From assembly GCA_037447655.1 (NCBI GenBank), contig JBBHKE010001809.1, positions 33,501-97,500 on the forward strand: a stretch of DNA of 64,000 bases, given 5' to 3'. A model generated the notes under the pieces. The model was not told where the DNA came from and ran no database searches. It was given only the letters and a program-made list of their open reading frames with translations. Source of the stretch: Zygnema cylindricum (Eukaryota > Streptophyta > Zygnematophyceae > Zygnematales > Zygnemataceae). Every line of letters starts with the position of its first letter. The stretch's first letter is position 1. The translations under genes were made by a program, and so were the position numbers. Shown piece after piece: positions 45,601 through 55,900 of this stretch.

Positions 45601-48600
45601 CTGGAGGCAGTTCTTCTCAAAGAGGGATTCCTCAAGCTTGATGCGGATTTCGGCCTCTTCCTTCAAGGTAAATCTGACACTTTTGTCATCTTAGTCGTTT
45701 ATGTAGATGACCTTCTATTAGCCAGCCCCTCTCTCCCACTCATTCATTTAGTTAAAGCAATGTTTGATCTTTTTTTTTCAATAACTAATTTAGGAGAAGT
45801 AGAATATTGTCTTGGAATTTTTATTGGTCGAGACCGGCATTCCAAAACTCTCTACTTATCTCAAGAAAAATACATAACCGACATTCCCCACCGTTTTTCC
45901 ATGTGAGATTGCAATCCTATCTCCACTCCTTTAGACCCCAATGTAAAACTCATTAAAAACTCTAGTGGGCCTGTCCACGGAGCTACTCATGAGTTATATC
46001 GATCCATTGTGGGCAACCTGATGTATGCTATGACAGCCACTCGCCCGGATATAGCTGTGGCTGTAGGACAGCTCAGCCAATTTGTCTCTAACCCCACAGA
46101 TGTGTTGAGACTACTTCTTTGTTAGAATCTTCAGGCTAGCTCTACCTTATCAATAAACGCAAACTGGTATTCCAGTTTGCGTTATTTAGCTAGCCATAGC
46201 GGAATAGCCTATGACATCTACCTAGCTCAGTTTTTGCTTCAGTTTCAGTTTTTAGTTTCCTATGTTTTTCTTTCTGCTTTAAGCTCCTGGCACTTTTTAG
46301 GAGCGCACACTGAGTCTGCTACACTTACACTAGATCTGATCCTTAGCCCTCTGACAACTAAGGATCTTACCTTTTGCCTTTTCGGCAAAAGAGCCAAGTG
46401 ACCTTTCAGTGTCACATTAGCCTCCTAGATCTTGAAAGGTCACAGCCGTGACTTTCTCATTCTACTTAAAACGAATGTCTTGTAATTCCTTTTCAACCAA
46501 GAAATTATATTTGTCTCTTTCTACCTTTGTCCTTTTTCATCCACTTTGTCTGCTGCCATGTCATCAACTACTATAAGATGACCATCTCCTTGCTGCAAAG
46601 AGGGTTCTCCGGTACCTCCAAGGTACTAAATCCCTCAAGCTCACCTTCTCTGGCTCCTCCTCCCCCGATCTGGTTGGCTTCTGCAATGCTGATTGGGGGG
46701 GGCGATTTGGACTCCCGCCGCTCCACCACCGGTGTTTGCTTCGGCCTTAATGGCGCTCTCATCTCTTGGGCGTCCAAAAAGCAACCCACAGTTGCCCTAT
46801 CCTCCACCGAAGCGGAGTACATGGCCGCCACTCATGTCACCAAAGAGGCTCTGTGGCTTCACGGTCTTCTCGCCAATCTCCACTCTCCTCGCCCTTCTGC
46901 CACTATTATTTTTTGCGACTCCCAGGGGCGACCTTGCCCTCATGGGTAACCCAGTGCATCACCGATGAACGAAGCATATTGATATTCAGTATCACTTCAC
47001 ACGTGATGCTATTGCCGCTGGCCAGGTCACCTTCACTTACTGCTCCACCGCCCGGCAGCTGGCCGATTTCCTCACCAAGGCTATTCCTTGGCCTCAGTTT
47101 GAACAACATCGACACTCCTCCGGTCTTCGCTTCTAACAAAGCTGGGGGGTGTTGGACTTAGTACTTTGCTAGAAGCTCACCTTATTTTTAGCCTTAGGCC
47201 TCTGCTAGATGCTTGTCTTATTTTTGTTATTTCTGGTTTTATTTAATAACGAAAACTAGCATTCCAGTTTTCGTTATTTAGTTAGCCTTCTTATTCTAGT
47301 TCACGTTATTAGTCATTTTGTCCTTTCTGTTCTTTTTGTTACTTTAAAGCGTTCAGCTTAGCATCTAGTGTCAGATCAGATCCTAAGCTGTCCGCCGCCT
47401 AATTAGAGATCTTCCTGCCCTTTCGGCATTATGTGTCAGATGACCTTTCAGGTCATCTACGGTTTCTAGATCTTGAGAAGTCACTTCGTGACATTCTCTT
47501 CTCTACTTAACGATCTCAACATGTTGTACCTTTTACACTTTCTAATCAAAAGCTATTTTGTTTCTTGCCCCCTTTTGTCCTTTCCATTTTTCTTTTCCTT
47601 CCTACTTTATCTGCTGCCATGTCATCTGCTGCAATAGAAAGAGGTAATTAAGACAGGAGAGAGGCGAGTGACGAGATAGGACAGGTGAGTGGAGAGGAGA
47701 AAGTGGAAAGAGGAGAGGGAAGAGAGGAGAGAGGAGAGACAGAGGAGAAAGGAATGAAGAGTGAGGTAAGGAGAGAGGAGAGGAGAGACGACAGAGAGAG
47801 GAGAGAGGAAAAAAGAGAGGAGAGGGCGAGGAGAGAGGAGAAAGGAGAGAGGAGAGAGGAGAATGGAGAGGAGAGGAGAGAGGAGAGACGAGAAAGAAGA
47901 GAGGAGAGGAGAGATGTTACTAAGTCACATTTGCCAAACTCACCGTAAGCGGTGGTAACATTGAAGGAGAGTCTTTCGCTTTCCCTCCCATTGTAAGCAA
48001 GAGCTCTCCTTGTCCGTAAGGATAAAACCCCCGTCTGAATCCCTCCAAACGAAAACAAAAATAACATTTTAATCCGTTTTCTTTGCATAAAATTTAAAGA
48101 TTCCATATTCAATCCATGTATTCCACAAAAAACTGCTAAAAACACGAAACTTATATCTTTTTCTCTTCCCTATCCATCGTTTCACTTGACTCATCTCCTT
48201 TCTCATGCAGAAAACACACTGCATCTTTTTTTAGGGTTTATTTAGAGTTTTTTCTTTCCTCCAGGTCTTATCTCTTCCAAAAATCCAACAAAATACGTGA
48301 TTAATAAAAGTTCCTCTATCACAAAATCACAATATTCTTGAGAAGTCTAAAACCATTAATGTAGTGAAATTATCCATGGCAGTAAGAATTCCAACGAAAA
48401 GGAAAAGAAAGTCGAAAAGGAAAGTGGAAAAGAAAAGTAGAAGAAATAGAATAATACTTTATAAGGTCGACAGAAATGTCGATACCAAAATGTTTATTTA
48501 ATGTGGGAAAAAGAATGTGGAGAACGTAATCGATTGGAGGAGCATGTGGATTATTCGTTCCTCCAACCAACCGAACCACTGATTTGGAGTTTTCCGAAAC

Positions 48601-50221
48601 AATTGTTCCAGACGGTGAAGTCAAAGGAGAGGCAGAGGAAGGAAAGGGAGGGAAAGGAGAGGGAGGGGTAGGAGAGGGAGAGGAGGGAAAAGACGAGGAT
48701 TCTGCAGGAAATGATGAGCCTTGAGCAAGTAGAAGGCAGGGAAGGATTGCCTACATGCGAAAATCATTGGAGAGAGGAGAGAGAGAGGAGAGGAGAGAGA
48801 GAGGGAGAGAGAGAGGAGGAGAGCGGAGAGAGGGGAGAGAGAGGGGAGAGAGGGGGGAGAGAGGGGGAGGAGAGAGGGGAGAGAGAGGGGAGAGAGAGGG
48901 GGAGAGAGAGGGGGGGAGAGAGGGGGAGAGAGGGAGAGAGAGAGAGAGAGGGAAGAGAGAGGGGAGAGAGAGGGGGGAGAGAGGGGGGAGAGAGGGGGAG
49001 AGAGGGGGGAGAGAGGGGGGAGAGAGGGGGGAGAGAGGGGGGAGAGAGGGGGGAGAGAGGGGGGAGAGAGGGGGGAGAGAGGGGGGAGAGAGGGGGGAGA
49101 GAGGGGGGAGAGAGGGGGGGAGAGAGGGGGGAGAGAGGGGGGAGAGAGGGGGGAGAGAGAGGGGAGAGAGAGGGGAGAGAGAGGAGAGAGAGGGGAGAGA
49201 GAGGGAGAGAGAGGGGGGAGAGAGGGGGGAGAGAGGGGGGAGGAGGGGGGAGAGAGGGGGGAGAGAGGGGGGAGAGAGGGGGGAGAGAGGGGGGAGAGAG
49301 GGGGGGGAGAGAGGGGGAGAGAGGGGGGAGAGAGGGGGGAGAGAGGGGGGGAGAGGGGGGAGAGAGGGGGGGAGAGAGGGGGGAGAGAGAGGGGAGAGAG
49401 AGGGGAGAGAGAGGGGAGGAGAGAGGGGGAGAGAGAGGGGAGAGAGAGGGGAGAGAGAGGGGAGAGAGAGGGGAGAGAGGGGAGAGAGAGGGGAGAGAGG
49501 GGGGGAGAGAGAGGGGAGAGAGAGGGGAGAGAGGGGAGAGAGGGGGAGAGGGGAGAGAGGGGAGAGAGGGGAGGGAGGGGAGGAGGGGAGGAGACGGGGA
49601 GGGACGGGAGGGACGGGAGGGAGGAGAGGAGGAGAGGGAGGAGAGGGAGGAGAGGGAGGAGAGGGAGGAGGGAGAGGGAGAGGGAGAGGGAGAGGGAGCA
49701 GGAGCGGGAGCGGGAGAGGAGGGGAGAGGGAGAGGGAGAGGGAGAGGGAGAGGGGAGAGGGAGAGGGAGAGGGGAGGGAGGGAGAGGGAGAGGGGAGAGG
49801 GAGAGGGAGGGAGAGGGAGAGGGAGAGGGAGAGGGAGAGGGAGAGGGAGAGGGAGAGGAGAGGGAGAGGGAGAGGGAGAGGGAGAGGAGAGGGAGAGGGA
49901 CAGGGCGAGGGAGAGAGAGAAATGAATCATAGACATTAATAATAAAGGTGCTCCCTCATTCAAAATGCCAAATTTCACACATTTCTTTAGTTTTCAGAAA
50001 GTAAAACAAACACTGCAGATGATGTGATACACATAATATCTATATTACAATATATACCTACATAAATGTTTATAGAGAGAGAGGGAGGGAGGGAGGGAGG
50101 GAGGGAGGGAGGGAGGGAGGGAGGAGGAAGGGAGGGAGGGGGGGGAGGGAGGGAGGGGGGGGGAGGAGGGAGGGGGGGAGGGGGGGTAGGGGGGGAGGGG
50201 GGTGTGGGAGGGGGAGAGGGA

Positions 50222-50267
<46 letters not shown>

Positions 50268-52573
50268 TATACAAACATTGTTTACATGTACATGTACATA
50301 TATCTACATTGTATATATGTCTGCGGAATACATATTATCATATTATAAAAATATATATAGAAACATCATATTATGGCTTATTTGAAGATATATATATATT
50401 TTGTTTATACTAATCAATACCTCCCCAATTCTCTTGGTTCAAACGAATCAAGCTTCATGCAAAAGAACTTCAGAAGAATTAAGTTTTCAAATAAATCATA
50501 TTTTGAATGAAGCAAGTTTTGAATCAAACTAGTTCCAACTTAATCGTGTTTCATTATACAAAGAAAGGTTCTCAGAAAATTAATGTCAAACCTGTATTAG
50601 TAAAGTGGTAGATCCTGCGGTATTTGGGCTTGCATAAAATTGTCCTCCAATTGGTTTTCCTGGATAAAATCGTAATTCACTTGAATTCAAATTTGCTCCT
50701 TTTAATTGTCCTCCGGATATGGCTGCCACAAGCTCCACCTGTAGGCGCCTTAAAGGGAATAAATATTCACATTATAAAAAGTAGAAAAAGAAAAACAACA
50801 GACACACACAAAAATGGCCAACGTTTTTGAATTTGCTTCACCAAAACCAATCCAAATCTTCATGATATATACTGCTGGAAGTCGCCAATTTGTATTCAAG
50901 TTGTTTTTTTTTGCCTACTGAGTTTGTGTGCAATAGATTCAACATCTGTTGCGATTTTTTGAAAAATAACTGCAAAAGATTCTAAATGCTTGCACGTATA
51001 TTAATCTGGACTACAGTGTACCTTTCATCGCTATTAGAGTTAGTAAGTTTAATTTGGGCAGGTTTATTTTTACCAAAAATGTTACAAACTCTAGTTTATG
51101 AAGCGGCTAAAAATGAGTCACGTCATCCAACCATCGGTTAGTGTTGTTAATCATAGCGATTTAAGGTGTAATCTTCAACACAAATATATCTGTATGCCCT
51201 TTGTCATAAAAAATTGCATCACTTGAACTAAACAGACTTAATCAAGATTATTTATAAAGAGCAGTGCTCCTTTCTGATAATCAAAGTGTGTCCAATAAGT
51301 AAGGCTACCTGAAATTTTCTTCTTTATGTTAAATTTTTTATTTTCTTAGATGCATTATCACATAATCTTGTTTGCAAATCTATTGTTGAACATATTAAAG
51401 GAAAGAAGCCATTAACTGGTTAAAGACTCCCCTTCATCTACTGTCGAATCAAAGAGCAGATTCGATGTTCTATTGGGTTCTGTTCTGTTCATTTAAATGT
51501 TCTTAGTAAATGTTGTTTGACATAAGAGATAGCATTTACCCCTGCAAGATGTTGAGGTTGTAAACCTCCACGACTCCGATTCGCTCTCACTTTGTTTATA
51601 TGCAATTTCTTTTGACCAGCCACTGCTAAAGCTGTTGCCATTCTCAGAATCTGATCACCCTCACATTAACAATCAAGTTCATAAAAACCTCGGACTGTTG
51701 CAAATAGGATTCAGCTTAAAAATTTAGAAATGAGTTAGCGTGGGGTTGGTAAAGACGAAAAAAGAGCATTTTTTGGCCAGCATATGTGATTTTTTTCATG
51801 CCACAGAATTCTCGCATCTAGCAGTTGATTTTAGAATGGATGCACAAAACAGGAAGACTTTAATTGTCAACAGAAATTTTGCCAAAAAAAAAACAGCATC
51901 TTTCATTTCATCGGTGTTGTGAGAATGCGAGACACAACATTTGGCAATAATACGAGTTTTGCTTACATGTAAAACAACAAGGGGTAGCCAGTTATGTAGC
52001 TTACACCGCTCTAGAACAAAGACATACATACACACGTGGGCTTTACTTAAAGTACAAAACTGTACTTCTTTTGTTGACTTTTCATAAAATTAAATCAACG
52101 AAAGAGTGGAAAAGATTCAGTAAAATGTCCTTGGATGCATATAAGTAAGAGTTGAATTTCCTGATTAACTTTGAAGCAGCTTCTAGAATTTTGGCTTAGC
52201 TTTCTGTTTCCACATCAGCTGACTTTCTAGGAAGTTTACATAATTTTATACAATATGAACAATACTGAAACCTGCTTAAATTTTTGCTCAAGATTCAAAT
52301 CCAAAACTACGATCAAATTGTGATGTTGAAACCTACCTGGCCTCCTCCTTCAAGAAAACTGCCGTCCAACAAGACTTCATTCCATTCATCCAAATCAGAA
52401 TCTGGAAGGTCATTCCAGCTTTTGATAGCTTCGCCTTGGAGGCCAATTCTATATGATAGAGGTTTCTTTTTTGCTCCTCCACTGGCAATTACGGCCATGC
52501 TTTTAAATTTTGACATTCTTCTAAAGTTTGATCTTTCAAGAGGAGCTGTGTAGCTCACTGAAGTGTCTTCCAC
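36664..52573 (-). CDS. RTCA: RNA 3'-terminal phosphate cyclase, seven exons, 3' end missing
   Basis: RTCA converts RNA 3'-phosphate to a 2',3'-cyclic phosphate using ATP. The - strand exons join in phase: 52573-52337, 51650-51540, 50738-50592, 48750-48458, 48034-47944, 37203-37126, 36765-36664. Together they give [114 protein letters not shown] and a basic helix ([16 protein letters not shown]). Exon 4 carries a Ser/Pro-rich insertion of about 35 residues. An in-frame TAG lies 9 bases upstream of 52573, so translation starts at Met 52516 or 52498, or in an upstream exon spliced at about 52574. The C-terminal third (catalytic His region) is not found below 36664. The exon 5-6 intron holds TE4. 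Confidence 0.88.
37837..37847 (+). promoter_or_regulatory. Primer-binding site of TE4 (half-tRNA type)
   Basis: GGTTATGGGCC next to the 5' LTR, identical to TE2 and TE3 although this LTR belongs to another subfamily. It overlaps Gag GYGP codons. Confidence 0.8.
38520..43046 (-). mobile_element. Ty3/gypsy LTR retrotransposon nested in TE4 gag, integrase core missing
   Basis: LTRs at 43046-42553 (5') and 39042-38520 (3'), ends TGTAA ... TTACA, target duplication CCTGC at 38515-38519 and 43047-43051. The 3' LTR is longer because a block of about 48 bp (GCGCTGTTCTGGAACCGCAA... ) is duplicated in it. Next to the 5' LTR the - strand reads TAGTATCGGAGCA, a diverged match to the usual iMet primer site (TGGTATCAGAGC). 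A purine tract (GTGGGAGGCAC) precedes the 3' LTR. Insertion split TE4's Gag after CPA. Confidence 0.9.
39050..42520 (-). pseudogene. Gypsy gag-pol remnant (Gag, protease, RT, RNase H; no integrase core)
   Basis: Gag covers 42500-41633 with several breaks ([20 protein letters not shown]-type context). The aspartic protease region has [20 protein letters not shown] (about 41285). [40 protein letters not shown], then after a frameshift [13 protein letters not shown] (LLDD catalytic pair, about 40400). RNase H-type region: [20 protein letters not shown] and [14 protein letters not shown], then [16 protein letters not shown]. After [16 protein letters not shown] and [14 protein letters not shown] the frame jumps to a coiled-coil C-terminus ([20 protein letters not shown]); the zinc finger and DDE core of integrase are gone. 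Confidence 0.85.
46103..46575 (+). mobile_element. Solo copia LTR with target duplication AGATG, inside TE4
   Basis: TGTTGAGACTACTTCTTTGT ... CAACTACTATA, 473 bp, flanked by AGATG at 46098-46102 and 46576-46580. Removing the LTR and one AGATG restores [14 protein letters not shown] of TE4. The LTR belongs to the TE2/TE3 subfamily. A full element inserted here and then lost its interior by LTR-LTR recombination. Confidence 0.9.
47660..47925. repeat. GAGAGGA purine tract between TE4 and RTCA exon 5
   Basis: AGGAGAGAGGAGAG-type sequence, intronic for RTCA. Open frames on both strands are repeat artefacts. Confidence 0.88.
48760..49922. repeat. 1.15-kb purine minisatellite (GGGGGGAGAGA)n in RTCA intron 3
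   Basis: Almost pure purine on the + strand. Units are about 11-12 bp (GGGGGGAGAGA, GGGGAGAGAGA), changing to GGGAGA hexamers after 49620. All six frames stay open for about 400 codons, which is meaningless for coding. It lies just upstream of the acceptor of RTCA exon 4 (48750), where the RTCA transcript reads as polypyrimidine. Confidence 0.93.
50066..50266. repeat. GGGA / G-run / (GA)n tract in RTCA intron 3
   Basis: (GGGA)n at 50075-50120, G-rich GGGGGGGAGG-type to 50215, then pure (GA)n to 50265. Confidence 0.92.
51019..51170. mobile_element. Diverged TACACCG-family MITE in RTCA intron 2
   Basis: It starts TACCTTTCATCGCTATTAGA and ends TCATAGCGATTTAAGGTGTA, about 152 bp with recognisable inverted ends. 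Confidence 0.55.
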
Positions 52574-52912
52574 AAACAGCTAAACCGGGAATATGGTACT
52601 TTTTGCCTCTTTGCAATGCTGAAACTTGAATAATAAATGGTGAAATCGAGATTGATGTCTTGACTTCCGTACTTCAGCTGAATCTTGAATACAAACCGTT
52701 TACATCAAAATCTGAAGGTGAAGGAACGAGGAAGAGTCTAAATATTGAAGAAAGTTGTTTGCAGTTTTAACGCTAACTCGATTAATAATGAAGGAGATCT
52801 AGCCTTGATGTACGTTGCAATGCGCCTCTATAAAGTTTTTCTTTGAATTCAAAAAGAAAAAGCTGAAAACTGTTCTTTAGAGACTTCTATTTTTTTCTAA
52901 AGAGAAAGGGCG
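52574..52912. promoter_or_regulatory. Putative bidirectional promoter region between RTCA and recN
   Basis: The 339 bp between the first recognised RTCA codons (- strand) and the recN ATG (+ strand) hold no other coding signal. Head-to-head genes this close usually share a promoter region. No clear TATA box was identified. If RTCA has an additional 5' exon this stretch would include it. Confidence 0.4.
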
Positions 52913-55900
52913 ATGCTTCCAAGCTTAGTTCTCTCTCTCTGGAGGAAACCGTTACAATTTGTCTCACATCCAATACTTCATTGGCATCTGCCCTATTTTA
53001 CTCTTTCAAGTGAAAAGATTTTTGTATGTCCGCCAGGAAGGTGGCGAATAGACTCTCAATTTCGGCAACAAAAGAGTTTAATTTCTCAGGTGCCATTATC
53101 ATCTCACTTTAGTCAAGGATTTTCGGCGAGTTGTGCAACTGATCTCATGTCACGCTCGGGATTGCCTCATGGTCCTCAATGTCTTGTAAAATCTTCTATT
53201 GCTTCATCTGATTTTGGAAGAATTTTGCTTTTTCAACCGAATAGGGTGGGTATCTCTAAAGTTACCCGTTCATTGTCACCACAATGCCAACTTTTATTTA
53301 ACAGTTTTTTTCCTAAAAGAAACTGGTTACCAGGTTTAGGCTCAAAGTCAAGCTCATTCAGTTCTGCAGACAGAAGTTTGCTATTGTTCTCAGACTTAAA
53401 TGGACATGTTTACAACAAGGAAGTTGCTGGTTGCTTTTTTCCATGGAACTGGATGCCTCCCTTCAGAAATTTGTTGTCTCTGTTCCAATTTCAATGGCAA
53501 AAGGACATTCGTTTATTCCTTCTCATGGTTAGATGCAATTCGAAAGACGGAACTGATAGACTTATTGACAGTGTGCAAATTGAGAATGGAATTAGGGGGA
53601 ACCAAAGGCAGGAAGAGTGGAACGATGTCAGTAATGGCTTTAGAATTATGGAGCTTGAGCTGGTTGAAGCTAAAAGCATGGAAAGTCAAAAAAGAGGAAT
53701 GCTACGGAATACAGGAGAAAAGCATTCTGCAAATGTACTAAGTTCAAAGAAAACAGAATCACACAATTATGAGTGTGTTGGAACTTGGCGTGATTTTGGA
53801 GATGGCAAGGAAGTTAGGATTGGCAAAGACGTTATGTCTGTTCCATCAAAAACTGGATTAGAGGAATCCACAGGAGTAGTACAGGAGCAAGAAAGGGTTG
53901 TGGAGGTTACCGAAAAAAGGCTAGAGATTTCAAAATTTTCAAAAATTCACTGCACCGCTGTTCATGAACCTAATTCAATTTCAGAAAATATTATGGTTCT
54001 GCAATCAGAAGCAGTTCATCCATATGAAGATCGTCAAGCACTTGGTGAGAGCATGGGGGTTGATTTTCAAGACAAAACGAACCAGTTCAAGGGCTCTGTT
54101 TTCCTGAGAGAGCTTCATTTAAAGTAAGTTTTCTTAGTTCATGAATTTTTATTTCATGGACGTCATTTCAATCTTAAGAATGTGAATAGAGTTCCATTTT
54201 GTACCAGGATGATGAAACTTGGCAACTTCTTAGTCACTTCAAGGTTGTGAAGTTCACACTTGGTGTTTGGACCTTTGAATTGACGATGATCCATGATGTA
54301 AAAGGTAATTATGCTGTGTGTTTATACAAAAGTCTATTTGTATGGAAATGGGCCATAAAAACAAAGAAAGAAATCTGAAGGTTGCCAATCGGGAAAGATT
54401 CAGCAGTCGAAATTCTGCGTAGTCTTGGAAGGATCCATATGTTTCCCAAAGCAGATATTTTGAACCATGTGACATTTATTGTGAACAATTATTGTTTTTT
54501 TCCCAAAGAAGATGTTTTGGACCATGGGACATTTGTTATTAACAATTATTCTTGAACCATGCAACTCAGTGCTGAACCCCCAACAAGGTTCATTTTATAT
54601 TTTTTATCCTTGAAAATTTATAGTTTGATGAGATCACATCATTGAGCTTGTCAGAGGAGTTCAACTTGTGCAGTACAGCATGCAGGATGCATGTTTTTCT
54701 TCTCATTGTTAAAATCTTCTGGTTTCCTGAAATTACATAATTTGATTAATCAGCCATGTACATGCGTTTTGCAAGTTACCGAATTGTTTTTTTTTTTTCT
54801 GAACTTAATAGTGTTTGACATTAGCCCTCGGAAGGCACAAAACTGTTTAATGTGTGTACAGCTTTTAAGTACGGCATAGGACAGCTTTTAACATGGAGCA
54901 GCTTTTGGATCTGATTTTTTTGCTTCTCCATTGCTGTCAATGTGAAAGTGTGATGATTTTTCAAATAAACCCTTCATGAAAAGGGATTTATAGGCAAAGT
55001 AATGGCGGCATTGTCAAATTGCAGAAAGGACTTGCAAGGATGTTTGTGAGTCTATTTTCGTAGCTTTCATTTTTTCAAGAGCATAAAACACCATTCATTT
55101 GATTTAATGGAGAAGCAGCAAAAATTTTAGAGTCACAACTAAAAAAGGCTAGTCACAACTGAAAAACAAGTTAGGAGAATTGCAAATTATATTCAACATT
55201 CTTGTGGTTGAGAGACCGAATTGGAGATAATCTAATCATCTTCACTCATTTCCTAATAAGTTTCAGATGAATTCAAGATTTTGGCTGGAAATGTTGCAAT
55301 TGCAATCTCCTTTGTGATCGATACGCTCCTTCTTGGACGCTCTATTATTAAACACCCTCTCTCTTGAACATTTTAGGAGTATATTATTCAAAACACAACT
55401 CTTTCAATTGTTTCAACCTCGTAATGCATAGATACACATTGCCGTTTCCTACTCCATGTACAGTAGCCTCGGTACTATTTATGTTCTGAAATTATAAGCT
55501 TCAAGCCAAGCCATAACACTACTCATTATGCTTATCCATTCACCTTTATGCCTAAGGCAAGCCTTATCATTACATCTTTAATTTCCTTCCCTTTTTGCTT
55601 CTATCCATCCTGCCAATCTGAAGTTTGGCTCAGGAGTATATCCATGCATTTTCATTGTACCTAGCTGTGTTCGTTAAGTGTTTCTGTACGGAATTAGCAC
55701 ATTTGCCAAACGAAGAAACTTTTTGTAGTTTGGACATGGAAAAAGTCATACAGTATATAGAATGAACTCAAATAAGATCGTGGATATTCTTGGCTTTCCC
55801 TCGAACATAACATTACAGATCACTATCCGTGACGGTTATGACGCCTTCATTATGTATATGGGAGAATTAGGCAACAGCATTTAATGTTATTGAGAATCTC

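Larger units (their letters stand above)
37819..47136 (+). pseudogene. TE4 gag-pol remnant
   Basis: Gag starts at ATG 37819 (in the [23 protein letters not shown]). A TAG replaces Trp at about 37996. The zinc knuckle [14 protein letters not shown] ends at CPA where the gypsy element enters (38520). The frame resumes at 43052. Protease reads VDFGASHH, with Phe instead of Ser next to the catalytic Asp. Integrase [25 protein letters not shown]; an 11-bp duplication (CCTACCTCCGC) shifts the frame at about 44445. RT holds [12 protein letters not shown] near 45695; RNase H is split by the solo LTR at 46103 and ends near 47136. Defective. Confidence 0.87.
37349..47636 (+). mobile_element. TE4: Ty1/copia element in an RTCA intron, hosting two further insertions
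   Basis: 5' LTR 37349-37836 and 3' LTR 47150-47636 (TGTTGGACTTAGTAC ... CTGCAATW), nearly identical. The flanks GACAA (37344) and GAAAG (47637) match at only three of five positions, so no clean target duplication. GGTTATGGGCC follows the 5' LTR; CAAAGCTGGGGGG precedes the 3' LTR. Without its guests (a gypsy element and a solo LTR) it is about 5.3 kb. It is antisense to RTCA. Confidence 0.9.

Noticed and set aside
37349-47640. Clean 5-bp target duplication for TE4
   Set aside because: GACAA and GAAAG share only three of five positions; mutation or recombination is possible but not shown.
48711-49978. Open frames of about 400 codons on both strands (Arg/Glu/Gly or Ser/Pro/Leu repeats)
   Set aside because: Pure purine DNA lacks stop codons in all frames; no start context, no non-repeat sequence, and it lies in an RTCA intron.
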